This document shows, piece by piece, positions 1 to 5,908 of a stretch of 8,101 bases of DNA (position 1 is the stretch's first letter; every line of letters begins with the position of its first letter). Both the position numbers and the translations under genes were made by a program. This stretch comes from CABZJG01 sp965659715 (GTDB taxonomy: Bacteria > Pseudomonadota > Alphaproteobacteria > Rhodobacterales > Rhodobacteraceae). The stretch lies in assembly GCA_965659715.1 (NCBI GenBank), contig CBFHXE010000086.1, positions 1-8,101 on the forward strand, given 5' to 3'. The notes below the pieces were generated by a model. It searched no databases. It was given only the letters and a program-made list of their open reading frames with translations, and was not told the DNA's origin.

Positions 1-105
1 TGCCATTTGCACCGCGTATTGCACCGCAGAAAGTGCGGCAAGCTGCGAGTGTCGATTTGCGTCGAAGTCTTCGGAATTTGTGATCACTTTTGACTTAAGT
101 TTCAT
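1..105 (-). CDS. mccB: Methylcrotonyl-CoA carboxylase beta (carboxyltransferase) subunit, N-terminal fragment
   Basis: Only the first 35 codons are present; the gene continues past the left edge of the window. The reading frame starts MKLKSKVITNSEDF and contains FDANRHSQLAAL, which resembles the MccB N-terminus (F-x-ANR-xxx-L-xxL) as I remember it from Roseobacter-group proteins. A GAGG-type ribosome binding site lies just upstream (about 111-118), and the ATG is 15 bases downstream of the preceding stop. MccB carboxylates 3-methylcrotonyl-CoA together with the biotin subunit MccA, in the cytoplasm, as the step after isovaleryl-CoA dehydrogenase in leucine breakdown. The ivd gene three places upstream in the same transcription direction is the strongest support. 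The fragment is too short to show any catalytic motif, and another carboxyltransferase such as propionyl-CoA carboxylase beta cannot be excluded from these residues alone. Confidence 0.68.
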   Translation of the reverse strand, partial: MKLKSKVITNSEDFDANRHSQLAALSAVQYAVQMA

Positions 106-120
106 GGCATCCTCTTCGCA

Positions 121-459
121 CTAAGCTCTTGGAACAAGGTCGTTGGTCAGGCTTCTTTTAAAATGCAGCAATTGCCCCCAGTAGCCGACGACATATCTGT
201 AGGGCGCAGCCTTTGCTGGCTGGCAGATGATCTCGATCCGCGCCCAAAATGCGCTGCCTGCAAGCGCATAGCAGTCGGTCAGTTGCGCAGGCCGTCCCTC
301 GGCACTTTCGTTTTCAAGGTAAAGCGCGCTGTAATGATCAATGATGTCAGTCTCGCTTAAGGTGGTGGTTTGCGCCCCAAGTCGCAGCGCGATAAGTCCG
401 GCAACCGTTAAAAACAGCGCAAAAGCAATCCAAGCAAAAGAGACCGGTCCAATTTGCAT
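121..459 (-). CDS. Small single-pass membrane protein, unknown function
   Basis: I do not recognise the family. The predicted protein is 112 residues: a hydrophobic N-terminal segment (about residues 5-27, rich in A, L, F and I) that looks like an uncleaved membrane anchor, then a soluble part of about 85 residues containing two cysteines (C63, C80) and an aromatic-rich stretch near YVVGYWGQ. With a small N-terminal side, the soluble part is plausibly periplasmic. I chose the ATG at 457-459 because it overlaps the TGA of the upstream gene as TGATG, a typical translational-coupling arrangement. A frame extended to a TTG at 478-480 would add seven residues, and a GTG lies immediately before the ATG. 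No clear Shine-Dalgarno sequence precedes the ATG, which fits coupling. It sits between an LprI-like gene and mccB in an apparent leucine-degradation operon, which does not by itself tell its job. Confidence 0.7.
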   Translation of the reverse strand: MQIGPVSFAWIAFALFLTVAGLIALRLGAQTTTLSETDIIDHYSALYLENESAEGRPAQLTDCYALAGSAFWARIEIICQPAKAAPYRYVVGYWGQLLHFKRSLTNDLVPRA

Positions 460-1007
460 CACGGTTGCCGCAGTGACCAAAGAAACACCGCATGATCCGC
501 AGTCATGTTCAAATCACAGTTTGCACCGGCAATTTTCGCCAATGTCCCCCCACGCCATGTCAAATACTCAGTTCGACATCTCGCTGTTTTGTAGTTCTGC
601 CAGCTTGCCTGTGTTTCTTTCAGGCTCGGTACGCGGTAGGGCAAATCTATATGCGTATTTTCTTTATCATAGCTGTCGGCTTCTTTAAAATCATCCAGTG
701 TCAGCGCCAGTTCTGTTTCAACAATTTTAGACCAAGCTGTTGTTTCCGCCATTTTGCACAGCATCATTCCAAGCGTGGTATGGCCCCAGTTTTGATCTGC
801 GTCCATGCAACGATCAGACAAACGCCCCACGCAGGATGCCTTTTCTTTGCGCCGGCCTGCTGTCTCAAAGCACTGCGCAACACCTGCATCTATATACGGC
901 TGGTTGGGGGTCTTTTCCCCGGCCTCTGAGAGGCTTAGAATATCCGCCAAAGCCGCCTGCCCCATAAGCCAGATTATCGCAATTGTGATCGCGAATACCT
1001 GTCTCAT
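459..1007 (-). CDS. Exported LprI-like (DUF1311) protein
   Basis: A 182-residue protein with a clear Sec signal peptide: short basic start (MRQ), hydrophobic core, and a likely cleavage after AALA near residue 21. The mature part has six cysteines (46, 59, 67, 84, 144, 164), an even number consistent with disulfides in the periplasm. The C-terminal part carries the pattern I associate with the LprI/DUF1311 family: LKETQASWQNYKTARC (129-144), then RGGT (152-155) and a further Cys (164). Some LprI-family members inhibit lysozyme; others have no known role, so lysozyme inhibition here is only a possibility. Its ATG overlaps the ivd stop codon by four bases (ATGA, 1004-1007), so it is almost certainly cotranscribed and coupled with ivd. 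A periplasmic protein inside a leucine-catabolism operon is unexpected. Confidence 0.78.
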   Translation of the reverse strand: MRQVFAITIAIIWLMGQAALADILSLSEAGEKTPNQPYIDAGVAQCFETAGRRKEKASCVGRLSDRCMDADQNWGHTTLGMMLCKMAETTAWSKIVETELALTLDDFKEADSYDKENTHIDLPYRVPSLKETQASWQNYKTARCRTEYLTWRGGTLAKIAGANCDLNMTADHAVFLWSLRQP

Positions 1008-2167
1008 CGCATGGCCGACATCAATTCGCGCCCGATGAGCATGCGCCTAATTTCCGAGGTGCCCGCACCGATTTCCATCAGCTTTGCGTCGCGAAAAATA
1101 CGCGCCACCGGTGCATCTGCCAAAAAGCCCGCACCGCCCAGCGCCTGCACGGCCTGATGGGCAACCTGCATGGCCTGCTCTGAGGCATAAAGCACACAGG
1201 CCGCAGCATCTTGGCGGGTCACGGCGCCGCGATCACAGGCTTTGGCCACTTCATATACATAGGCCCGCGCGGAATTCATTGCAGTATACATATCTGCTAT
1301 TTTGCCCTGCATCAGTTGGAAATCGCCAATGCTTTGGCCGAATTGCTTGCGCTCGACCATATAGGGCATCACCTGATCCAGACAGGCGGCCATAATCCCA
1401 CAGCCAATCCCAGAAAGCACAACCCGCTCATAATCCAGACCGGACATGAGCACCTGCACGCCCTTGCCCTCTTCACCCAGCACATTTTCAAACGGCACTT
1501 CGACCTCGTCAAAGATCAGCTCAGCGGTGTTGGATCCCCGCATCCCTAATTTGTCAAAATGCGGTGAGGTGGAAAATCCGGTCATATCCTTTTCGATCAA
1601 AAAAGCCGTGATGCCCTTTGAGCCGCCGCTCGGATCGGTTTTTGCGTAAACCACAAGCGTATCGGCATCCGGCCCATTGGTGATCCAGTATTTATTGCCG
1701 TTCAGCCGGTAATATCCGTTCAGCTTTTCTGCCCTAAGCTTCATCGACACCACATCAGAGCCGGCGCTAGGCTCAGACATTGCCAAGGCGCCCACATGCG
1801 CGCCCGAAATCAGCTGCGGAAGGTATTTTTCCTTTTGGGCCTGGGTACCGTTGAGCTTGATCTGGTTCACGCAGAGGTTGGAATGCGCCCCATAGGACAA
1901 GCTGACGGAAGCGCTTGCGCGTGCAACCTCTTCCACCGCCACCGTATGAGCCAGATAGCTCATACCAGCCCCGCCAAATTCTTCATCAACCGTCAGCCCC
2001 AGCAGGCCTAAATCCCCCATTTCACGCCAAAGATGCGCAGGAAACTGATTGCTTTGATCGATCTCGGCGGCCAGGGGCGCAACCCGTTCTTGCGCCCAGC
2101 GGTGTACTTGCTCACGCAGAGCAGATACATCTTCACCCAGATCAAATTCCATCGCAGCGTTAAACAT
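1004..2167 (-). CDS. ivd: Isovaleryl-CoA dehydrogenase
   Basis: Acyl-CoA dehydrogenase family flavoprotein that oxidises isovaleryl-CoA to 3-methylcrotonyl-CoA, passing electrons to ETF, in leucine catabolism. Residues are numbered from the upstream ATG at 2179. FAD and substrate-binding motifs are present: AMSEPSAGSD (133-142) and YWITNG (164-169). Two features point to the isovaleryl type. The likely catalytic base is E251 in SGLDYERVVL, matching the shifted Glu of human IVD, and the C-terminal loop reads MEIGAGTSEIRR (368-379) with no Glu at the site used by medium-chain enzymes. I chose the ATG at 2165-2167 (protein begins MFNAAMEFDLGED, 387 aa) because a GAGG sits six bases upstream (2174-2177) and related proteins start MFNA, as I recall. 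The ATG at 2179 adds only MRLR. It is first in an operon with an LprI-like gene, a small membrane protein and mccB. Confidence 0.94.
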   Translation of the reverse strand: MFNAAMEFDLGEDVSALREQVHRWAQERVAPLAAEIDQSNQFPAHLWREMGDLGLLGLTVDEEFGGAGMSYLAHTVAVEEVARASASVSLSYGAHSNLCVNQIKLNGTQAQKEKYLPQLISGAHVGALAMSEPSAGSDVVSMKLRAEKLNGYYRLNGNKYWITNGPDADTLVVYAKTDPSGGSKGITAFLIEKDMTGFSTSPHFDKLGMRGSNTAELIFDEVEVPFENVLGEEGKGVQVLMSGLDYERVVLSGIGCGIMAACLDQVMPYMVERKQFGQSIGDFQLMQGKIADMYTAMNSARAYVYEVAKACDRGAVTRQDAAACVLYASEQAMQVAHQAVQALGGAGFLADAPVARIFRDAKLMEIGAGTSEIRRMLIGRELMSAMR

Positions 2168-2183
2168 CCGCAACCTCATTTAT

Positions 2184-2197
2184 TGAACAACTGTTCA
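2184..2197. promoter_or_regulatory. Candidate operator TGAACA-AC-TGTTCA upstream of ivd
   Basis: A perfect six-base inverted repeat with a two-base centre. It lies seven bases upstream of the ivd Shine-Dalgarno sequence and just downstream of the candidate -10 box, where a bound repressor would block transcription. Its size and symmetry suit a TetR- or MerR-type dimer; regulators of both types control leucine degradation in other proteobacteria (LiuQ, LiuR). No regulator gene is in the window, so the identity of the binder is unknown. Confidence 0.55.
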
Positions 2198-2198
2198 T

Positions 2199-2227
2199 AT
2201 TTAGCCGTGCAAGAGCTTACAGGTCAA
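2199..2227 (-). promoter_or_regulatory. Candidate sigma-70 promoter for the ivd operon
   Basis: On the minus strand, TTGACC (2222-2227, five of six matches to TTGACA) is followed after exactly 17 bases by CTAAAT (2199-2204, three of six matches to TATAAT). The -35 is good and the -10 is weak. Transcription would start near 2192, inside the candidate operator, and run into ivd with a short leader. The position between the upstream aminotransferase terminator and ivd is right for the operon promoter. Confidence 0.5.
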
Positions 2228-2273
2228 GCAATATTCGCAACCCTTGGGTTTTTGGCACGATCATGCTGGCCCG

Positions 2274-2318
2274 AAAAAAGCGCGCCACCGGCAACACTTT
2301 GAACAGCAGGGCGCTTTT
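2274..2318 (-). terminator. Candidate rho-independent terminator of the aminotransferase gene
   Basis: Reading the minus strand after the aminotransferase stop codon, AAAAGCGC (2311-2318) pairs with GCGCTTTT (2276-2283), and the descending arm runs into six T residues (2274-2279). A stem GCGCC/GGCGC with a small bulge is an alternative pairing. The loop of about 27 bases is larger than usual, which lowers confidence. It lies nine bases beyond the stop and ahead of the ivd promoter, as expected for separating the two units. Confidence 0.5.
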
Positions 2319-2326
2319 ACGGGGTC

Positions 2327-3547
2327 TTAGGCGGCTTGATAGACCGCGCTGACCTCTGCGCGGATTATGCGGGCGATCAACGCGCAGTCTTCGAGCGAAA
2401 AGGTGAGCGGAATGCGCATATCAATCAAGCTAGCAAGAATGCGATCACTTTTCGGCATCGGCGCGCTTTCGGCGTAGCGCCAGCTGTCATAGCGCGATGT
2501 AAAACCGCTTGGCTCAGCGCCGCCGAACCATTTGAGCTCAACGCCGCGGCTTGCGCAGCGCCCAAGCACATCCTGCACCGCATCCGGCGGCCAGTCGAGC
2601 AGCAAGAACTGAATAGAAGACCCGACATATTTTTCCGCGCTTGAACGCGTCACAAGGGTCAGGCCCGGCGTATTTTCCAGACCCCCTTCAACAGTTTTAT
2701 ACCGCGCATTCCAAGCCTCGCATTGCGCGTCAAGCCGCCGCAGTTGCGGCCTTAAAATAGCCGCGCGCAAATGATCCATGCGCCCTGATATGTTCGGCGT
2801 CTCATAGCGCAGCGACTCAAATGCCTCTGGCGGCGGCGCGGCAAGATGCTTTTCATACAGCATATAGGATCCTGATAGCATAATCGCCCGGGCCATAACC
2901 TGTGCATCATCGGAGATTAGAAATCCACCCTCGCCCGAGTTCATATGTTTATAGGTCTGGGTGGAATAGCAGCCCACGCGGCCAAAGCGGCCCGACCATT
3001 GATCATCCCACTTTGCCCCCATCGTATGCGCACAGTCTTCGATGACGGTGATACCGGCCGCATCGCAAATTTCCATCAGGCGCTGCATATCGCAGATATG
3101 CCCGCGCATATGGCTGAGCATCAAAACCTTGGCCTGATCCGCCTTGGCTTCCAAATCCGCCAGATCAATCACCAGATCCTCGGTCACTCCGACAAATACC
3201 GGCCGCGCGCCCACGGCGGCAATCGATCCGGGAACTGGGGCCAAAGTAAAGGCATTGGTTAGAACCGGATCGCCCGGCCCGACCTGCAAAGCCCGCAAAG
3301 CTGTGGCCAAAGCATACCCGCCCGAGGCCACCGCAAGGCAATAGCGCGCGCCAACCGAAGCGGCAAATTCCTGCTCCAAAAGCGCCACTTCACCGAGCTC
3401 GCCCTCAGCCACGTTATAGCGGTGCAACCGCCCGGTTTTAAGCACTGCAACAGCAGCGTCTACCGCATCCTCAGGGATCGGCTCCTGCTGAGTAAATTGG
3501 CCAGAAAATCGTTCGCTCATAGGGCATTGATGCGCCAGAGCCGCCAT
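2327..3547 (-). CDS. DegT/DnrJ/EryC1/StrS-family PLP aminotransferase
   Basis: A 406-residue fold-type I PLP enzyme of the sugar/small-molecule aminotransferase family, full length for that family. Key residues can be seen: VIEDCAHTMGA (168-178), whose Asp171 should contact the PLP pyridine nitrogen, and YSTQTYKHMNSGEGG (194-208), whose Lys200 is the expected Schiff-base lysine followed by the GEGG signature. The N-terminal region has the family's V-A-S-G-G-Y/ALATAL pattern (73-84), where PLP phosphate binding occurs. Such enzymes usually aminate keto-sugars, but no sugar-nucleotide genes are in the window, so the substrate is unknown. The ATG at 3545-3547 gives the full frame. An internal ATG (MSERFSGQF, at 3520) is a reasonable alternative, since neither start has a strong Shine-Dalgarno sequence and family homology seems to begin after it. 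It is transcribed divergently from an MmgE/PrpD-family gene, and a terminator-like hairpin follows its stop. Confidence 0.88.
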   Translation of the reverse strand: MAALAHQCPMSERFSGQFTQQEPIPEDAVDAAVAVLKTGRLHRYNVAEGELGEVALLEQEFAASVGARYCLAVASGGYALATALRALQVGPGDPVLTNAFTLAPVPGSIAAVGARPVFVGVTEDLVIDLADLEAKADQAKVLMLSHMRGHICDMQRLMEICDAAGITVIEDCAHTMGAKWDDQWSGRFGRVGCYSTQTYKHMNSGEGGFLISDDAQVMARAIMLSGSYMLYEKHLAAPPPEAFESLRYETPNISGRMDHLRAAILRPQLRRLDAQCEAWNARYKTVEGGLENTPGLTLVTRSSAEKYVGSSIQFLLLDWPPDAVQDVLGRCASRGVELKWFGGAEPSGFTSRYDSWRYAESAPMPKSDRILASLIDMRIPLTFSLEDCALIARIIRAEVSAVYQAA

Positions 3548-3560
3548 TAGGTCAATGGCT

Positions 3561-3593
3561 TTTGTGCGACAAATGCGCGGCTATAATGTCGCA
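3561..3593. promoter_or_regulatory. Inverted repeats around a TATAAT box in a divergent intergenic region
   Basis: Two overlapping symmetric elements are present. TGCGACA (3565-3571) and TGTCGCA (3587-3593) form a perfect seven-base inverted repeat separated by 15 bases. TTTGT-GCG-ACAAA (3561-3573) is a second, compact palindrome. A perfect -10 hexamer TATAAT (3582-3587) on the plus strand lies between the arms, with no good -35 at 16-18 bases, so activation or repression by a dimeric regulator is plausible. The TTGT-N3-ACAA form resembles some GntR-family sites; that assignment is a guess. The position suits control of the MmgE/PrpD gene and possibly the divergent aminotransferase. Confidence 0.45.
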
Positions 3594-3655
3594 AAGATCG
3601 CAGAAAGCCATCCGCGTCAGGCAAACAATACCTGTAGCACCGAAAGGAATGTTTT

Positions 3656-5056
3656 ATGACGCCGCTCAAATTCATTCATGCTTTTGATATGCACGCCGCA
3701 CCGCCCGATTTGCGCGCGCGCATCAAACTCAATCTTCTCGATTTAATCGGCATTGCCGCCGCGGGCCGCCAAACCCGTCTGGCGAAGATTATAAACGATC
3801 ACGCCACCGAAAACTTTGGCGGCACCCTGCCGATGCTATTTGATGGCCGCCATGCCAGTGCCCAAGGCGCAGCGCTCGCGGCAGGCATGACCATTGACAG
3901 CCTTGATGGCCACGACGGGTTTAACCCGGCCAAAGGCCATATTGGATGCCCGATGATGCCNNNNNNNNNNNNNNNNNNNNNNNNNNNNNNNNNNNNNNNN
4001 NNNNNNNNNNNNNNNNNNNNNNNNNNNNNNNNNNNNNNNNNNNNNNNNNNNNNNNNNNNNGCTGCACTGATGCTTGGCCATGAGGCCAACATCAGTGGAC
4101 AAGATTTTTTAAACAGCCTGATTATGGGCTATGAGTTTGGCGCGCGGGCGGCGATGGCGCAGCATGGCACGGTGCCCGACTATCATACCTCGGGCAGTTG
4201 GGGGGCCACCGCTGCAACCGCTGCAGGCGCGAGACTGGCAAACCTCACCCCTGACCAGACACGGCACGCGCTCGGGATTGCAGAATACCACGGCCCACGC
4301 AGCCAGATGATGCGCTGCATTGACCACCCCACAATGCTCAAAGACGGTGCAGGCTGGGGCGCCATGACCGGAGTTGCGGCGGTAAAACTGGCGCTTAGCG
4401 GCTTTACCGGCGCCCCGGCGCTGACCATCGAGCAAGCGCCGGAATACTGGCAGGATCTTGGCGCGCATTGGTACCTGCGCGAGCAATATTTCAAACCCTA
4501 TCCGGTGTGCCGCTGGGCCCAGCCACCGATTGAGGCCGCGCTCAAGCTGCGCCAAGCCCATCACATTCAACCCGCGCAAATTGGTAAAATCGAAATCATC
4601 ACCTTCCATCAGTCTGTGCGCCTGGCCACCTCAACTCCGCGCACCACGGAAGAGGCGCAATATTCAACGTCGTTTCCGGTCGCCGTCGCGCTGGCACGCG
4701 GCACTGTTACACCTGCAGATATCGCAGACGGTAATCTGACCGACCCTGAAATCCTGCGCCTGTCGCATGCCATAACGCTGCGCGAAGATGACACCGCCAA
4801 TGCCGCCTTTCCCGCGCGGCGCCTCGCGCGGGTTACCATCACGCTTTTGGATGGGCGCCACTTTGAAAGCAAATGGAGCGAAGCGCGCTGGGATGCTGCC
4901 GCGCCGCCATCCGAGAAAGAGCTACGCGAAAAATATCACGCGCTTGCCGATCCGGTTTTGGGGCCGCACCGCGCCGGTGACATTGAAAGTGCCGTAGAGA
5001 CCTTGGACAAAACCGCCCTCAGCGCCCTATCCCAACACATTCTGTGCCCACTTTAA
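3656..5056 (+). CDS. MmgE/PrpD-family protein, interrupted by an assembly gap
   Basis: Members of this family include 2-methylcitrate dehydratase, cis-aconitate decarboxylase and iminodisuccinate epimerase; the substrate here cannot be assigned. Before the gap the protein has the helical N-terminal part and the acidic/His region DSLDGHDGF...KGHIG (residues 81-96), typical of the family pocket. After it come YHTSGSWGATAATAAG, a lysine in TMLKDGAGWGA, GFTGAP, and the strongly characteristic FKPYPVCRW (4490-4516). A good Shine-Dalgarno AAGGA (3644-3648) precedes the ATG by seven bases. The nominal 466 codons include 33 undefined residues. The flanks join naturally as HIGCPMMP-AALMLGHE, so the true protein is probably about 433 residues. 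It is transcribed divergently from a PLP aminotransferase, and nothing follows it on the same strand before an AT-rich segment of opposite orientation. Confidence 0.88.
   Translation: MTPLKFIHAFDMHAAPPDLRARIKLNLLDLIGIAAAGRQTRLAKIINDHATENFGGTLPMLFDGRHASAQGAALAAGMTIDSLDGHDGFNPAKGHIGCPMMXXXXXXXXXXXXXXXXXXXXXXXXXXXXXXXXXXAALMLGHEANISGQDFLNSLIMGYEFGARAAMAQHGTVPDYHTSGSWGATAATAAGARLANLTPDQTRHALGIAEYHGPRSQMMRCIDHPTMLKDGAGWGAMTGVAAVKLALSGFTGAPALTIEQAPEYWQDLGAHWYLREQYFKPYPVCRWAQPPIEAALKLRQAHHIQPAQIGKIEIITFHQSVRLATSTPRTTEEAQYSTSFPVAVALARGTVTPADIADGNLTDPEILRLSHAITLREDDTANAAFPARRLARVTITLLDGRHFESKWSEARWDAAAPPSEKELREKYHALADPVLGPHRAGDIESAVETLDKTALSALSQHILCPL
3961..4060. other. Assembly gap of 100 N
   Basis: Exactly 100 undetermined bases, the usual placeholder for a gap of unknown length rather than a measured distance. 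It falls within the MmgE/PrpD gene, after the second base of a proline codon (CCN). Confidence 0.97.
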
Positions 5057-5142
5057 ATAGTGTTTCAATCTTCCCCAAGTAGACACATATAGCTCTCTGT
5101 TGATGAAGATACCATGAGTGTTAATTCTGTTTATATTCGTTA

Positions 5143-5376
5143 TTAGCGTTTTTGCTCCTGCTTCAATTTGCATAAACTTTCGTTACCGCGTTTAAAATTT
5201 TTCGTAGCTTTGGCCAGAATAAGTTGAGCATTGAAAAAATCGACAGATTTTAACCTACTATGGAGCTTATAGGCGCGCTCACCTTTAACTACCATTATCT
5301 GGCGTCCTAAATATAAAATCATCAATTTTCCACTGCTAGTGAAAATATAGTCAAACTCCTTTAGTGTTTTCGTCAT
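5143..5376 (-). CDS. Small protein of 77 aa with AKAT-x-NFKRGNE motif, unknown function
   Basis: A small basic protein with no membrane segment or signal peptide. It begins MTKTLKEFDYIFTSSGKL, continues with short beta-like stretches (MILYLGRQIMVVKGERA), then a helical-looking part and the motif AKATKNFKRGNE (55-66), and ends in a charged tail. I have a memory of short alphaproteobacterial proteins with a similar AKATGNFKRGNE segment but know no function for them. The start is well supported: GAGGAT (5383-5388) lies seven bases before the ATG. That ribosome binding site lies within the last codons of the decayed SnoaL-like gene, whose stop is only three bases upstream of the ATG, so the two were probably one transcript. 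The gene itself appears intact. It is AT-rich like the surrounding segment and unlike the flanking housekeeping genes. Confidence 0.66.
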   Translation of the reverse strand: MTKTLKEFDYIFTSSGKLMILYLGRQIMVVKGERAYKLHSRLKSVDFFNAQLILAKATKNFKRGNESLCKLKQEQKR

Positions 5377-5379
5377 TTA

Positions 5380-5753
5380 CTATCCTCGCAGTGGTGTGTT
5401 TTGATCAAATATAACAAACCAATCGCCACCAACACACTTCCAAGTCAATGACAATAAAAACTCGTTTTCTCCAATATTTTGGCCAGTTGGCTCGCTTATG
5501 TATTCGTATTTTATAACCGTAATTGCAGTATCTTAAAATGTCATCGTGCGGACGTGGCGGCCATTCCAAATCCAATTTTTTTCGGAAAACCAAGATCTAT
5601 GCATTTCAACTATATTATCATACCCTATGACTTCCGATCCGTTAGGAAAAACTATTGTTAGTTCGCTTGATTCAAAAAAAATTCTGAAATTTCTCTCAAA
5701 TTCCTTTGCTCAATTGCGTTAATATATTTTTCTATTTGATCTGAAATTGGCAT
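5380..5753 (-). pseudogene. SnoaL/NTF2-like protein gene, broken by a frameshift and a nonsense codon
   Basis: An ATG at 5751-5753 follows a strong Shine-Dalgarno GGGAGG (5760-5765) and gives MPISDQIEKYINAIEQRNLREI. The frame dies shortly after a run of eight T on this strand (5674-5681). Shifting by one base there restores a long frame: SSELTIVFPNGSEVIGY, VEMHRSWFSEKNWIWNG and VRTMTF. It then meets an in-frame TAA (5533-5535) and continues DTAITVIKYEYISEP, FLLSLTWKCVGGDW and FVIFDQNTPLRG to a TAG at 5380-5382. The total of about 124 codons is normal for a SnoaL-like domain, and the order matches that fold: N-terminal helix, FPNG turn, G-x-x-xI helix, then D-T-A-I-T strand, W-x-x-x-G-W strand and a D-x-x-P end. 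These proteins are small cone-shaped enzymes or ligand binders with many roles, so no substrate can be given. Two independent lesions argue for real decay rather than one sequencing error. It sits immediately upstream of the 77-aa gene. Confidence 0.75.
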
Positions 5754-5907
5754 TCTTCGCCTCCCTTTATTTGTGTGCGTTTAAAATCAATCAGGTCAGA
5801 TTTTTTCTTTGCATAAATACTCACTTTAAACCGCAGACTGCCATCCCAACCGCTTCCTTTAAGCCCGCACACCGACTTTTGCAGTGACCAAACCTGCACT
5901 CAAGGGC
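5754..5907. other. Intergenic region between VOC gene and decayed SnoaL-like gene
   Basis: Holds the ribosome binding site of the decayed gene at its left end and an AT-rich stretch (5765-5825) that could contain its promoter, though I see no convincing -35/-10 pair. From about 5828 to 5907 the composition becomes more GC-rich, with nested inverted repeats at the right edge. No gene or T-tailed terminator is visible. Confidence 0.5.
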
Positions 5908-5908
5908 T
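5862..5908. repeat. Nested short inverted repeats downstream of the VOC gene
   Basis: AGCCC (5862-5866) pairs with GGGCT (5904-5908), and inside them TGCAG (5880-5884) pairs with CTGCA (5894-5898) across a nine-base loop. The outer arm touches the VOC stop codon. There is no T run on either side, so it is not a standard terminator. It could be a processing or mRNA-stability element, a remnant of a dispersed intergenic repeat, or chance. Confidence 0.3.

Noticed and set aside
460..480. TTG start giving seven extra residues on the small membrane protein
   Set aside because: The ATG overlapping the previous stop as TGATG is the more usual coupling arrangement.
2239..2250. AACCCTTGGGTT followed by T residues on the plus strand
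   Set aside because: No plus-strand gene precedes it and the loop would be too small for the full stem, so it is unlikely to be a terminator.
2033..2302. Plus-strand open frames opposite ivd, the aminotransferase and other genes
   Set aside because: They are shadows of GC-rich coding DNA, without ribosome binding sites and with low-complexity P/R/H-rich translations.
5405..5593. A 62-codon minus-strand frame starting at TTG
   Set aside because: It lies within the SnoaL-like pseudogene in another frame, has no ribosome binding site, and its translation (many W, R, Y and C) looks like out-of-frame reading.
5479..5661. A 60-codon plus-strand frame
   Set aside because: Antisense to the decayed SnoaL-like gene, without a ribosome binding site or protein-like composition.
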